Assembly: GCA_038093975.1 (NCBI GenBank)
Contig: JBBPTG010000007.1
Span: 248,001 to 312,000, forward strand
From: Chalciporus piperatus
Taxonomy: Eukaryota > Basidiomycota > Agaricomycetes > Boletales > Boletaceae
DNA: 64,000 nucleotides
Direction: 5' to 3'
In this document: positions 1-12,500 of the stretch, piece after piece
Layout: every line of letters starts with the position of its first letter
Position numbering within the stretch: the stretch's first letter is position 1
Notes under the pieces: model-generated
Told to the model about the DNA's origin: nothing
Database searches by the model: none
What the model saw: only the letters and a program-made list of their open reading frames with translations
Made by a program: the position numbers and the translations under genes

Positions 1-3
1 TAG

Positions 4-493
4 GAGTTGCGGCATGTTCTTGCGGCGCTGGAGGCTACCCGCTGTAAACACTGCCGTTCCCTCTAAGCCGGGTGAGGCCATCACCCTGCACATTGCGGAG
101 CACGACCAGTCTTGCGAACTTCCTGTCATCAACCCTCGCTTCCTCACCAAGCGCTCGCGATACATCTACGGTGTCTGTGATCGTGGGCTCAGCACTTTCT
201 ATGACGGTCTCGTCAAGTATGACATGGAGGCGGGTGCGCCGACGTATTGGTCTGTGCAGGGGCACAATCCTGGAGAACCCATCTTTGTTCCCAATCCCGA
301 GGGCACGTCGGAGGACGACGGTGTGCTGTTGAGCGTGGTGCTGGATGGTTTCGCGGGGAAGAGTTATCTGTTGGTGCTGGATGCGAAGAGCATGAAGGAG
401 GTGGGTAGGGCAAGTATGGAGTGTGTTGTTGGGTTTGGATTTCATGGCAATTATCAGTCGCAGTCTGACAAGGGCCCTGGTATTGATATCTGA
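4..493 (+). CDS. carotenoid oxygenase (RPE65/CCD family), C-terminal part
   Basis: Non-haem iron dioxygenase that cleaves carotenoids, stilbenes or related polyenes; only the last ~160 residues lie in the window. The TAG at 1-3 looks like a 3' splice site, so the coding exon probably starts at base 4 and the ATG at 14 is internal. Family marks: LRRWRL near the start, an INPR(F)LT-x-RSRYIYG segment, EPIFVPNP followed by an acidic GTSEDDG, and near the end VGFGFHGNY, whose His matches the last iron ligand of the family. The stop at 491-493 falls where family members usually end. The substrate cannot be told from this fragment. Fungal paralogues cleave beta-carotene, torulene or resveratrol-like compounds. 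Confidence 0.85.
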
Positions 494-1163
494 GCTCAAG
501 ACTTCGCTGTGAAACTGTAGTAGCTACGCGGATTGTCTATCTTGCTACAATGTATTCACGTCTACTTGTTCCGGGAATGAGTCTAATAGATGGCCAACCT
601 CAGTCGAACCTAACCCAGGTCATCGTCATCCCTCTGCGATACTCTGAGGCATGCGATCCTTTACAACAGGTATTCGCCAGGAGGATTTCCCAGGCAGGCT
701 TCCAGCAATACGGCGTTGAACGTGTCGACCGAATACTTGATAAAGTTCAACTGCAGGCAGGAGCTAAACCTCGGGTTAGACGATGGGGCGCTCAGATTCG
801 GGAACCACCATCAGTATGGTCCCCATCAAACCGAGACGATCCACCTTCTGGAATTGGATCATGCCAGAATCAGCCAGATACCCCTGAGAACAAGGAAGTA
901 TCGGTCCACCCTGTACATTCTGTCTTGACGGCGGGTCACAACCTTGTGTCGTTCGCTGTGGAGAACACGGCCTTGGATCACTTTACTGTTTCGCCTGTAC
1001 TGCTTCGTGGGGATCGATTGAGTGTATATTTTGTGACCACACTGCGGCAAGCGTGGATGATGCTTAGTCATCATTATGCAAAATTTGGTAGTTAGTGTTT
1101 CGTCGTTACTCGCGACAGTTTGACCTATTTCCCGGATATTTCACTTTGATATTCCACTCGGAT
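494..1163. other. intergenic stretch, no supported gene
   Basis: Lies between the carotenoid oxygenase stop and the RBM26-like start. It has a 181-codon open frame on the + strand (550-1095), but that frame shows no recognisable motif, signal or compatible splice partner, so I do not call it. It probably holds the 3' UTR of the first gene and the promoter of the next. Confidence 0.5.
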
Positions 1164-3923
1164 ATGCTTTACGACTCATCGACGGTCCAACATCTGAAAC
1201 CATGGCTCGTTAGAACTCTCGGTCCAATGTCTGTCCTATTCCCATCAAAAATCATACATACTCAATATCATTTCCAGATGCGACGCTGAACCTGCAGCAC
1301 TCGCCGAATATGTCATCGCTCTCCTCAAGCACAACCTACCAGAGCGTGAAATGCGAAAGGAACTCTCCTCACAGCTCGACGAGTTTCTCGAGAAAGGTAC
1401 CCTAATTCCCGTCATCTTCTCATCCACCTCCTCACCGTCATCTACACCCGCAGAGGGCGTCTCATTTATAGATACTTTATTCACCGTCCTAAGAACAAAG
1501 TCCTATCTTCCCTACACCACTGAGCCAACCCCCTCACAACCATCCTCGTCTAATCAACATCCTGGTGACGCCGGGATTCCAATACCTTTCGATAGTTTGT
1601 TATCTAATAACACACCTTCCCCCGAACGAGGCCAAAAACGTGCTCATGGCGACGACAACCGCGACACGCACCATCCTGCAAAGGGCCCTCGGTTAACAGC
1701 CGACGGCCAGTTTTCACGTTACTCAAATGGACGCGATGCTCGTTCGACTGGTCAATGGGCTCAGAGGTTCGACATGCAGGGACAAGTGAATGGGATCGCT
1801 CAGGGCGCCAATGGTCAGCGCATACAGACGTACCAGCCACCAGATCAGAGAAGAGGCATATGTCGGGACTACCACAGTGCGCATCCTCACCCCTTCATTT
1901 CATCCCACATATCTTACCTCACACGAATTAACAGATAATGGCTACTGCGCTAGAGGCGCACTCTGCAAATACAGTCACGGCGACGATGCATTTGTTCCTT
2001 CGCAGCTGTTTACACTCGGTTCCGCAGGTAGTCAATTACCCTTCTTGCCCATGTTTGCAAATGGTGGAATGCCCTTCGGGATGGTTGGATCTGGCGCAGC
2101 TTACGATCCTCACGAAGCACGTATGGATATGCGACCCGCAAGGATGATGGGCATGAACGGTCGAGCTCCTCATCCTCGCACACCTCTTCTACACGCGGAC
2201 GAAGGTTCACAAGCGAATCGAACTTCGGGCGAGCTCCCTGTTATTCAAGACTTGACGCCTCAGGTCCCCGAGGACTCTACCACGACGACTTCACAACCAC
2301 CGGCACAGCCCACACAGGATGATGCATGGTCGCAAAGCGCGCCATTACCACAACACCCACCGTCTCAGCCAATGGATGTTGATATGAGCGTTCCACCACA
2401 GCATATACGCGGTGGATCTGGAGGTGGCCGGGGAAGAGGTGGGGGAAGAGGGACGTTCGCTGGCGACGCACAAGCTTTCCGTCCAGAACGTAGGAACGAC
2501 AAGACCCTCGTCGTCGAGAAGATACCAGAAGACAAGCTCTCCCTCGATGCTGTCAACACATGGTTCAAACGTTTCGGCACCGTCACAAACGTCGCCATCG
2601 ATGCTCGCACTGCGAAAGCGTTGGTCAGCTTCTCCGACCACAACGAAGCGCATGCTGCCTGGAAGTCGGAGGATGCCGTTTTCGGTAATCGCTTTGTCAA
2701 GGTGTTTTGGCATAGGCCGATGGACGGACATGGTCAGAAGGGTACACGGATGTTGGCCGCTTCCGCCCCGCTAGTCGCAAAAATCACTGCACTGAGTGCA
2801 ACTCCCACCGCTCCTCCAACAGGTGCTACTCTATCCACGGCTGCAGCCCGAAAGCCATCCGTAGTACCTAAAGCTACCGCCGAGCTCGCGGCGAAGCAGA
2901 AGCTTTTGGAGGAACAAATAGCTGAACAAAAATCACTCATGGCATCGTTAGCTACGGCTACTGGAGAGGAAAAGAAAACGATCATGGCCCGTCTGAGAAA
3001 GCTTGGCGAAGAGATGAAGCCCTCATCCCCAGCCCCAATACCTGGGGAAGCTTCTTCGCAATCTACATCTACAGCTTCACGACCTGCTACCTCCACAGAT
3101 GACCATGACAAGGAGAGAGACAAACTGGACATGGAACTTGATCTTCATGGTACCACGGGTGGGGAGCCTACGGAAGATCTGCATGCCAAGCTTGCCAAGC
3201 TCAAGGCAGAGGTGCGTATATGTATACACTCCTCTCAAGTAAGCGCTAATGTCGCAATAAGGCTGCAAGCTTAGGCATTCCAGAAAATGGAGACCATTCC
3301 CATGGTGGAGGTCCGTACCGTCCATACAGAGGTCGCGGGCGCGGAGGACGCGGTGCGTTCTCTAGGGGTGCTGGGAGAGGTGGTCCTCCTCGCGGCAGCA
3401 TGAAGCTTGATAACAGGCCCAAAAAATTGCTTGTAAAGGGCGTGCGGGAGGAAGCTATTCCAGCCGTACGGGAGTGGTTCGAGGTAAATTAACTCTTCTC
3501 TCAGCTTTCTTGATGATGTAACTCATGTTTCTTAGTCTACGGGTCAGCTAGATGCTGTAGAGATCGTCGGAGAGAGCGAAGTGCTGGTTGGTTTCCGAAC
3601 AAGAGCAGGCGCAGAACAGGTTCGTGCATTCCTTGAGCTTCTTCCTTTACGAGTATTTATGAGCTGTCTAGGCTCTCGCAAAAGGTAGCGACTTGCCTTC
3701 TGTTGGTGCCGTCCAGATATCATGGCATACAGGCCAACCGCCGCCTTCAAGCTCGCAAACATTCACAGCCTCATCATCCCAATCCAATGTAAAAGAGAAC
3801 AGTCCGGCAAATGCACGAGCTGCATCGCCTCCCCGACAAGGCCATCAATCGCCTCGCCGGCAGGAAGAGGAGGTTGTCGCAAGTGGATGGGGTGATGGTG
3901 GTGATGAGGACGACACCATGTGA
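1164..3923 (+). CDS. RBM26/RBM27-type RNA-binding protein (PWI-like, CCCH, RRM)
   Basis: Six exons: 1164-1228, 1278-1876, 1935-3211, 3262-3483, 3536-3619, 3672-3923; 832 aa. The N-terminus (LKPWLVRTLGP then ICDAEPAALAEYV, joined across intron 1) matches the PWI-like fold of RBM26/27. A CCCH zinc finger is split by intron 2 (CRDYHNNGYCARGALCKYSHG region). An RGG-rich stretch precedes an RRM (TLVVEKIPEDKL, then ALVSFSDHNEA). A Lys/Glu-rich predicted coiled coil follows, then a second RGG patch and a second RRM-like segment (KKLLVKGV). Orthologues work with the nuclear exosome: human RBM26/27 in PAXT and fission yeast Rmn1 in MTREC, so nuclear RNA decay is the likely role. The start was chosen because exon 1 supplies the conserved LKPWL helix and splices in phase. 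Confidence 0.9.
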
Positions 3924-4309
3924 TTGTGATTGTACGCTCGCTCACGCGATGCAACCCACGCTTGCTTGTAATGCGTCACTGCTCTTGTGTTTTTTTCTTT
4001 TCTTTTTCTTCGTTTGTACATTCACATCTCGTCTCGTGATTTATGTACACGAGACTAATCCATGGGAACAAGCTGGCTGTTGGTCACCAGCCGTCCATTG
4101 CGGATTCAGATACTAGTGTGATTCATTGGGCTATTTACCGGAGACAGGTCGTGATCTACGTTTCATTTATGGTGGGTATGTAGCGTAGAGTTCGTGATAT
4201 AGCGGGGTGACATAGGTCCTTGAAACAAGCAAATGGGAAACAAGAGACGAGTCCGAGAGAGTGTGTACAATTGCAGGGGAAATCCGGGCGATGTCCTTGA
4301 TGGTGTCCG
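3924..4309. other. convergent intergenic region
   Basis: 3' ends of the RBM26-like gene (+) and the next gene (-) face each other. The only visible feature is a pyrimidine-rich tract (about 3989-4012) typical of 3' UTRs. I see no gene. Confidence 0.5.
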
Positions 4310-5455
4310 TCAATTCTTGCGGCCAGTTACTACGTCCATTGCATAGGGGTCCGCGTAGATACTACCCTCTCGTGTGTATCTGTTCCCTAGACCCCCTATC
4401 GAGTAACCAATGCATGGTCTCGTGTCCGAGAAGACATGGTCGTAATCTCCTGGGATTTGTTCCGGTGATTCGCACCGAGTCAATGGCTCCTCCCCATCAT
4501 AATAGAGGGATCCAGGGTTGGAACAAACTGGCAATGCCATTGGCGTTGGCTTGACAATGGGTAGACCGGTAGCATTCGAAAGGACATTTTCCGGTGGCAC
4601 TGGTGGCAGGACGGCAATAGCCTCGTCTCCCGTCGTCTGGTAGAACTGGGGTTGATTGGCTGCCTGTGGATACGCATTGAAGGGGCTGGGGAGGCGGACG
4701 TCCTTTAAAGTGGATAGGCGAGGAGGCTTGGATGGGTTCGCCATGGAAGAGCGATGAGTGGGGCGGGTGGTACGGGAATATCCACACTTCTTGTGGTCCT
4801 CGGGACGTGCAACGAAACGTGATTCATGACCCAAAATGGAGGGTCGTTGGCTCGAGAAAATCGGTGGATTCAGGTTTGGTGGTGAGCGGCGTTCAAGACC
4901 GGGTGGTGCGAAGAGAAGAGGGGAAGGCCGGAGTGTGCTCTGACGCATCTTCTTGGGGGGCTGAGGAATCACAGTCTCCACGGATAGATCGTACTGGCTG
5001 GAATTACCGCCGACGATTTGGGCCCCGAAGTCATCGGAAACGCGCTCGCGTTTACGAGTCCTGTTGATTACGCGTTCGAGAGTTTCAAAGGTGCCTTCGA
5101 ACACTTGGGTTATCTTGCGCTTCTGAGTGTTCTGGTGATAGTTTGTTTTCATCATCGCTGGTGAGTGTGAGGCAGGGTTGAGCGGCCTGGGAGAAGGAGT
5201 TGGAGGACGGGAATCAGGAACGATGCTGCCAATTTGTAGGTTCCGATTGGAGAGCATCAGTCCGCGAACGCGCTTTGGGAAACCACTGTTAACAGAGTGA
5301 CTGTGATGGTGAGGCTTGGACGCAGTCGGACCATCGTTGGCATCGACCAACATGGCGTCTGACTCTGCCTAGATGAATAAACTGAACTCAGCTCTGGCTC
5401 TGGCTATCATTTAGTAGTACGCCGTGGGTTGACTCACGAAGGTGGCGGGTTCCAT
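4310..5455 (-). CDS. uncharacterised Pro/Ser-rich basic protein
   Basis: Two exons, complement(4310-5368, 5438-5455), 358 aa. The first exon codes only six residues (MEPATF). Its donor GTGAGTC and the CTAG acceptor join in phase to an upstream extension of the long open frame. If that intron is ignored, the ATG at 5353 would be the start. Most of the protein is low complexity: His-rich near the N-terminus, several SPP/TPSP motifs, and a predicted short helix (FEGTFETLERVINRTRKRER, about residues 95-114) that is basic and could be a nuclear localisation signal. I recognise no family. The proline-directed Ser/Thr sites would suit a CDK/MAPK-regulated nuclear protein, but that is only a guess. 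Confidence 0.65.
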
Positions 5456-6287
5456 TAGAACTTCTTTCGATCTATGTGATGCGGGAATTGCACCGGGAGT
5501 GATGGTCCCGCCAGCCTGCCATCTGACCTATTTATCACTCACCTCAGTCTTCCCTTTCTTGTCTTGGTAACGCTCGCAACAGGAGTTAGTGGGCGTCCAG
5601 CAAAAGACAAAAGGTATCTTACGCGGATACAATTGTCAAGCGAGCGTTAAGACAACAACGACTCGGAGGTATTCGGACTGCATAGTGGCGAATGTGTACA
5701 TGTGGACCCACATAACGACTCAAATACAACAATCGTCTTCCAGCGTCTTCCCTGTCAAATCTATAGTAAGTTATGTCATATTTCGTCCCGGATTTGTGAC
5801 TGGCCTCGCAACGTTATCTCTCGCCAGAGTCGCCACGTACCGCACAATAAACATGGTAGTCTTCATCTAATTCTTGGACCTACCAAGGCATCCTGAGTCG
5901 GAGTCAAACCACTGGCAGGAGGGGTCAGTACAATTTAGGGAGGCCTCCGCCCGGGGGGATTACTTACATTGTTCCGAAAATGTCGCTGGGTGAGAACGGA
6001 ATAGTGCCAGCGGACAGCCGTGCGAATCGGCTGAGAGTAGAGTACTTGCTGCGTTCAAGGGCTCGAAAAACAGGAATGCGTGTACCAAATGTATACCAAT
6101 TTATGCTAGTATGGAGACATGAGTACTTGAGTCGGAGTCGAGACTTCAAGTTGTTGAGACTTACATTCATATCCCGGGCCGGCGGCAGAGGTTTCCGAGT
6201 CCTGTGTCAAGCTGGTACCACAGAGCCTGCCAGTTGACGGAGGCTAGCTGTGATCCGTATACCAACAGGCGTTGATCCTTTACGCCG
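5456..6287. other. intergenic region between divergent genes
   Basis: About 830 bases between the start of the 4310-5455 gene (-) and the first LYC1-like gene (+). Small open frames exist (e.g. 5980-6237) but have no homology I can recognise and no consistent splice structure. It probably holds two promoters; I see no RNA gene or repeat. Confidence 0.45.
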
Positions 6288-7633
6288 ATGGCTCAGCTTC
6301 ATAATATCGCTTCGCTAACTCTCTTTCGTGCGACTCCAGCTCAAGTTCTTGAGTCCCGAAGGCGGACCTGGCCCGAGTGGGGAGGTGTGCTCACCGAGGC
6401 ACAGTATATGGACCGGGATAATCAGATGGATTCTATGGAGCATGCTGCCAACTCCCATATGATCACTTGGTGAGATCCAACGAAAGCTGCATTGGTTCTG
6501 ACACGATATGATACGTGCAGGGTCCTAGCACCAAGAGATGACCCAGAGACTCTTGATTTTGCATGTGCTTGTGAAACGTTTGTGCCGTAACTGTCTTGCC
6601 AACGGGACCAGATCAATTGATTTCCCTATCAGATATAAACGAAAGGGTTTCATTCGATACAACGGGTCTAGAGAAGTGCAGGAAGCTACTTTCTACGGAG
6701 TAGCGTGCGTATATACCCCACCACACAAACGCGGGAAAGGCTATGCATCCCATATGATGCGACTTGTGCACTGGGTCACTTCGGGACGAACATCTGAATT
6801 CAACTTACCACAGTTCCCGGCGGAATGGGGCTCCCCACCTCCCTTGGTCGAAGAAGCCGGGAATGGGATGTTCTCTATTCTTTACAGCGCCGTAGGGGAC
6901 AATTTTTACAGGGAGGCTGGTCCTGGCACTGAGAAAGCGGGTGGCTGGGAGACGAGGGGCCCGGTATCGACTACATGGGAAATCCCGAAGCGAGACGGGG
7001 ATTGTCACGACGACGCGGACAAGGAGTGGAAGTGGATCAGATATGAAGATCTCGACATTCTTTGGGCCAAAGACGTTCAGCTCATCCGACATACATTGGA
7101 AAGTTTACCGGAATCAAGCCTAGATTACCACGTCGACCGACCGACGGCATTCGTATCCTATCTTCCGGACAAAGGTGTTGGGTCATTCCATATCTTTCGG
7201 TCCATGTTTGGCCTTGACAACGTCGTGGCGATGGACATCTGGGGCCTAGAGAAGGAGGTCGGCACGAATGCTGTCTATCCGACTTACGCTGCGTGGACAG
7301 TCGACACGAAACCACTTCCTCCAGTTCTTGTAGTCACCAGGATGAGTGCGACCGAGGAAGATTTTCCGAAGCTTATCAGGAAAATCCAGGAGGTCGCTGC
7401 AAGAAATGGGATCAGGAAAATGGAAGCATGGAATATACCTAGACGCCTGCTCAAGGGAGTAGAACAGACAGGCGGAAAGACGTTCGAACGTCAGAGGCGC
7501 CTGCCTGCCATAAAATGGTATGGAAAAGGGGAAACTGCAGACATCGAATGGGTTTTCAACGAGAAGTATGCTGACCCCTCTTTTCGTGCACAATCGGTTG
7601 ATCATCCGAGTCCTCAGGTTCTGTTGGTGCTAA
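6288..7633 (+). CDS. LYC1-like GNAT N-acetyltransferase, copy A
   Basis: Exons 6288-6469, 6521-6577, 6633-7565, 7618-7633; 395 aa. The family includes Yarrowia LYC1, a lysine N6-acetyltransferase that opens lysine catabolism. The GNAT acetyl-CoA loop is clear in exon 3 (HKRGKGYASHMMRL, about residues 105-120; R-x-x-G-x-A pattern). A long C-terminal domain follows, with IEWVFNEK near the end. The last exon is only 16 nt and codes FCWC-stop; the donor GTATGC and acceptor CTCAG make this join in phase. All three intron positions and the total length are identical to copy B downstream, which supports both models. Substrate specificity (free lysine or another amine) is not visible here. Confidence 0.85.
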
Positions 7634-8070
7634 TTTCAATCTGATATCAACGCCGGTCGTCTGGTTTTCACGATCGTTTGGAATACAACATATTTCCATA
7701 TTCTCGAGTCTAGCAATCACATCATCGTGTGCATCATGAGGTTCATTTGCAAACGATGAGCATTGTCAGATCATCGTGGGCTCCCTGACCTTCCGAGTTC
7801 CTTCTCCCTTTGGATGGATCTTGGATCCAACATGTGGTGTTATAATAAGGGATGCGTCTGTTCTCGTGTATTGTTACCACCGTTCCACGACTACGTCGGC
7901 CGGACCGTGAGTTGATTCAGCCTGACCTCGCCTGACACCACGCGTATGCTGAGAACTTTGAACTGTCAGTGTCAACCGGTGACATTTCAATCGAATGCAC
8001 ATGTGATGTCAAAGTCCATCGTCCAGCTCTTACCCATTGTTATCATCGTCCCTCCCAATTTCATCTGGAG
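7634..8070. promoter_or_regulatory. spacer and putative promoter of LYC1-like copy B
   Basis: 437 bases between the two tandem copies. An AT-rich TATA-like stretch (ttataataagg) lies near 7840-7850, about 220 bases before the copy B start. No other gene is visible. The promoter role is inferred from position only. Confidence 0.3.
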
Positions 8071-9427
8071 ATGGTTCAGTCAGAATTTGCCTCACTGTCA
8101 TTATTTCCAGCCACGCCAGCTCAATTAATTGAATCGCGAAAGCGATCATGGCGGGAGTGGGGAGGTATGCTCACCGAGGAGCAGTATGTCGACCGTGACG
8201 CCCAAATGGATACTATGGAACATGCAATTGACTCCAGGCTGATTACATGGTGAGGGCTATTAGACCTTGAAGCTTCAAGTTGAAGTGAGCGAACTCAAGT
8301 AGACATGGATCTCAGGGTACTTGCACCTAGGAACGACCCCGAGACCCTTGATTTCATGTGCTCTTGTGAAACGTCAGTGCATCATCGTACCTGGCTTCAA
8401 AGCATGTCAATTTGACAAAGAACACAGTTTCAAGCGAAAGGGGTTTGTCCGATACGCGGGGTCGAACGAGGTGAAGGAAGTTACGTGCTACGCCGTGGCG
8501 AGCGTATTCACTCCACCGCATAAACGAGGGAAAGGTTATGCATCCCATATGATGCGACTTCTACACTGGGTTACCTCCGGACGATCGTCCGAGTTTAACC
8601 TACCACCCTTCCCTGAACAATGGGGTTCCCCGCCTCCCGAGGTCAAGGAGGCTGGAAATGGGGTATTTTCTGCCCTGTATAGCGACGTCGGAGACAGCTT
8701 TTACAAGCAGGTCGGCCCTGGAACCGAGAAAGAGGACGGTTGGGAGGTTAGGGGGGCGTTCTCGACAATCTGGGAAATCCCTGCGCAAACACAGGTTCAG
8801 CAACACGGCACGCACGCCGGCAATGAATGGACCTGGCTTAAAGACGAGGATCTCGACGCTCTCTGGGCGAAAGACGTGCAGAATATCCGGCGTACGATGG
8901 AAGGTTTGCCAGAGTCTAGCCCAGACTATCACACGGTGCACCCTACAGCGTTTGTGTCGTACCTTCCAGACAAAGGTGTAGCGGCATTCCACGTCCCCAG
9001 GTCTATGTTTGGTTCAGATAGCATTGTCTCGATGGATATTTGGGGTGTCGAGAAGAAGAATGGGTGCATCGATCAACCAACTTATGCCTCGTGGTCGGTG
9101 GATGTGCGCCCATTGCCACCGACGCTCATTGTCACTCGACTCTGCGCGACAGAGTCTGAATTCCCGGAACTTCTTGGAAAAATACAAGAGGTCGCTAGGA
9201 AGAGCGGCATCGGCAAAATGGAAATATGGAACGTACCCAAGCATTTGTTGAAAGTGGCCGAGGGAACAGGGGGTCGCACATTCGAAAGAACGGAACACCT
9301 GCCCGCGTTGAAGTGGTACGGAAACGGTAAGACCACACACATAGAGTGGGTCTTCAACGAGAAGTAAGTTCTGTTCACGGAAGCGAGGCATTGACACTAA
9401 CTTGTCGCAAGATTTGCTTGGTGTTGA
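8071..9427 (+). CDS. LYC1-like GNAT N-acetyltransferase, copy B
   Basis: Exons 8071-8249, 8316-8372, 8428-9363, 9412-9427; 395 aa. Tandem paralogue of copy A with the same intron phases and the same 57-nt second and 16-nt last exons; this copy ends FAWC. The GNAT loop (HKRGKGYASHMMRL) is identical to copy A, while surrounding sequence has diverged at many positions, so the duplication is not recent. The start at 8071 (MVQSEFASLSLF) aligns with the copy A start; an in-frame extension to 7969 has no support. Role: amino-group acetylation using acetyl-CoA, by family. Confidence 0.85.
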
Positions 9428-9511
9428 GAGGTGTGGTATAACCCTTTATTTTCTGCATCACCGAGAACATCAGTCTATTCCATCTAACATTAGTCGTCAC
9501 GTAACATATTC

Positions 9512-12500
9512 TCATTCCATCTCATACGAAATTTCCGCATCATCTGCCACCACGAAACTCCCGAACGCGTATTCATCAGGCTCCGAGTCCTGACGAGGCG
9601 GTGAGCTCGAAACCACAGGCCGCCTGCGCGAGCGCTCCAGTGCACTGATGAACCCTCCTCTCCGGACAGGCTTGTTAGCGAATATCGGCCCGACCATCCC
9701 AGGCGCTTGCGTAAAGAGACTCTGTCGGTAGGCAAGCGTCTGATCATACGACGGCGAGACTTGCGTGCCCGCGATGTCTTTCAGGAACTGCCTGTCAGAT
9801 TCGCTCTCCACGTCATCCTCCGAGTGAGACGATCCCGCACTCTCTTCATCTCCAGAATGCGCCGCTTCCCCGTCTAACCAAGGATGGTGTCGAATAGAAA
9901 TAGGCGGTTTGCGTTTAACCTTCCTTGGCTGAAGGGGAGGCGTGGGTATGCGAGTACTAGTAATCACCTCCGTGTCGTTGCGCCTTAACCGGCGCATCGG
10001 AGGGGGTGATTGTATCTCTGGAGTCTCTGCTACCTCCGTACTGACGACTCGCCGCCGTCTCGCCGGGAGTACCGCAAAGGAGCACTCTGGCATACCAGTG
10101 TCTGGGGTCGGTTCAGGCGAAAGATGAGCAACTCGAGGAGGGGTACGAGGAGGCATCCCGGGAGCACATCGTTCCTTTGGTTGCCGGGGTGAGACGTTCT
10201 TCACCTCCACAATTTCGACGATGCTATCGTCTATTTCCATAACACTCTCGTCCGCGGTGTGGCGCGAAGTAGTATGATGGCTACGTTTCATCTTCGGAAT
10301 GACAGGGGAAGAACTGATGATCTGGAAGTCTGGATCCTCGTCCTCGTCCAGAAGCCAAGCGATGTCTTGATTATCATCCTTTGCTGCTGGAGAGGGGCGA
10401 ACAAGGGATGGGGGATCTTGGTCATACGCTGTTTCTTTGCCTTTACCCTTGTTCTTGGATGAACTTGTTAAATCAGAGTGAGTATCGGGAGCAGGAGGTC
10501 GGAGCGGAGATATTGAGCGGGATGGTGACGAGGAAGTGATCTCGATTACTTCATCGCAGATCAATCTAGGGGACGAGGCCCAATCACTGGGTGTCGTTGG
10601 GTTCCCCAGTGCGAAAGGGTCATCGAGGTCTGCCGAGCCAGCTCTGGGTACGTCGGCGATTCTATGTTTAGATGGTCGTTCAGCCGAAGAACTGGCCCTG
10701 GGGCTGGTCTTCGCATCGTGCCGCTGATTGCCAGCAGACCCAGAGGAGGAAATATGGGGAGAGGACGGCGCAGGTGGAGGTGCCGCGTGGCCTTTCCCCT
10801 TGGAGGAGGTAGACTGGACAGGGGCTTCGCGCGTGATAGCAGAAATTGGTTGGTCTAGTTCCATATCGATATCGTCCTGGCGAAAAGGATCCAGGGGAGC
10901 CAGTGATTCTTTGGCCTTTTCTTTGCCCTTCTTGGACGATCCGCGCTTCTTGGGGTCCATCGTTCGTAATTTTCGTAATGTATCCTTGCCCCTGCCCCTG
11001 GAGCTCGACTCAACTGTATTGGGTGCAGAAGCAGTACGCCGTATATCACCGAGAAGACCCCCCTCCAATTCCATATCCGTAGAATCATCGTCAGCGAGAT
11101 GGTCGTCAAACTTTCTCGTCGAAACCTTTTTCTTCTTGCCTTTGACGAGCAATTCCGCCACGCTCACGAAACCGCGGCTTGCGCCAGTAGGAATGTTCCT
11201 GCCGATGTCATCATTCCTCTTCCTCTTCTTTCCTGCCACTTTCGGCTCTCCATCTTCCGTCGCAGTTGGAGCGCGCTTTTTCCTAGTTTCCTCGCGGACG
11301 TACTCCTCAATCTCCATTCTCTTCTCCAGGACTTGTGGGCGTATATGGTCAGGGAGTAGACGTGGAACATCGCCGTATAGTTCGAGCTGCTCTCCGCGAA
11401 CGATACATTTCTGGAGCTCGCCGTATGTATCGTGAGCCTTGTCCCAGTTCAACTCTTCGCGTATTTCAGCGAGCAAAACGTGCACATATCCGTCACGTTT
11501 GCGACCCGTGCGTCCGACACGTTGTAGCTACAAAACGGAAAGAATGAAAACTTGAACTCAGAGGATGCGAGAACGAAGGCGTACCATGCGGATAGGGGTC
11601 TTCTGGGCGTCATAACAAACGATCATGTCTACCTCTCCAATATCAAGACCCTCTTCTCCGATCGAGGTTGACACCAGTACATTGAACTCCCCCGCCTTGA
11701 ACTTCTTGATTACCTGGGGCCACAAATGAGAGTCGGAAACTGTTCGTTCATGGGAACCATACCTCCAACTGCTCCTTCTGAGCAAAACCCTTCTTGCCCT
11801 GTTTGTCGACTCCTTGTCCGACAAACCTGGTCACCTTCAGGAGCGGCGATTCCTGGTTCAAGATCTCGACGATCTCGTCCACGCACTGTCGGTATGTTAC
11901 GAACACCATCGCTCGTGTACCGCCGCCGCCTGCTACATCGCCTCCTTCGCCGTCAGCCATCCTTTGCCCAAAATGCTGTACCAACAGGGTCTTGAGCGTC
12001 TCCATCTTCGGGTGCATCCCGAATCCGCCAGGACGTTTCTGGCGAGCCTCGAGATCGGCGAGCAGTTTCTGGAACGCAGGATCTGACTTGAGTTTATTCG
12101 CTGCCCCTTTCTTCTTCTTCTGTGGGGATTCATCCTTATCGGCAACCATATTTTGTAGAGCGTGGAGACACATGGAGACACTGGCTTCCATCTGTCAATG
12201 CGTAGTGCCAGCAATCCTCAGATGGATATCATCTCGGAGTTGGGATGTAAACCATACCAAATATGACATGGCTCGTGCCATAGATGCCAGCTTAGAAAGA
12301 GATCCCATAGCCCACATATGTGGGCTGTTTCGTTGAGTTGCGATACGCCCGATGGTGGCGGTAGCGCGGTACGGATGCATCTTGACAACGTCCAATGGCT
12401 CTATAACACCTCTCGCCACAAGAGGCTTCAGTGTGGACTGCAAAAAAGGGTAAGAGACGAGACAGTCAGGGAATAACTCGGGCCAACCTCCATGATAGAC

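Noticed and set aside
550..1095. 181-codon open frame on +
   Set aside because: No motif, no biased composition like neighbouring genes, and no splice partner.
5980..6237. 85-codon frame on + between divergent genes
   Set aside because: Arg-rich, motif-less, and without consistent splice signals; more likely promoter or leader sequence.
10728..11435. 235-codon frame on + inside the MPH1 gene
   Set aside because: Antisense shadow of the long last exon of MPH1.
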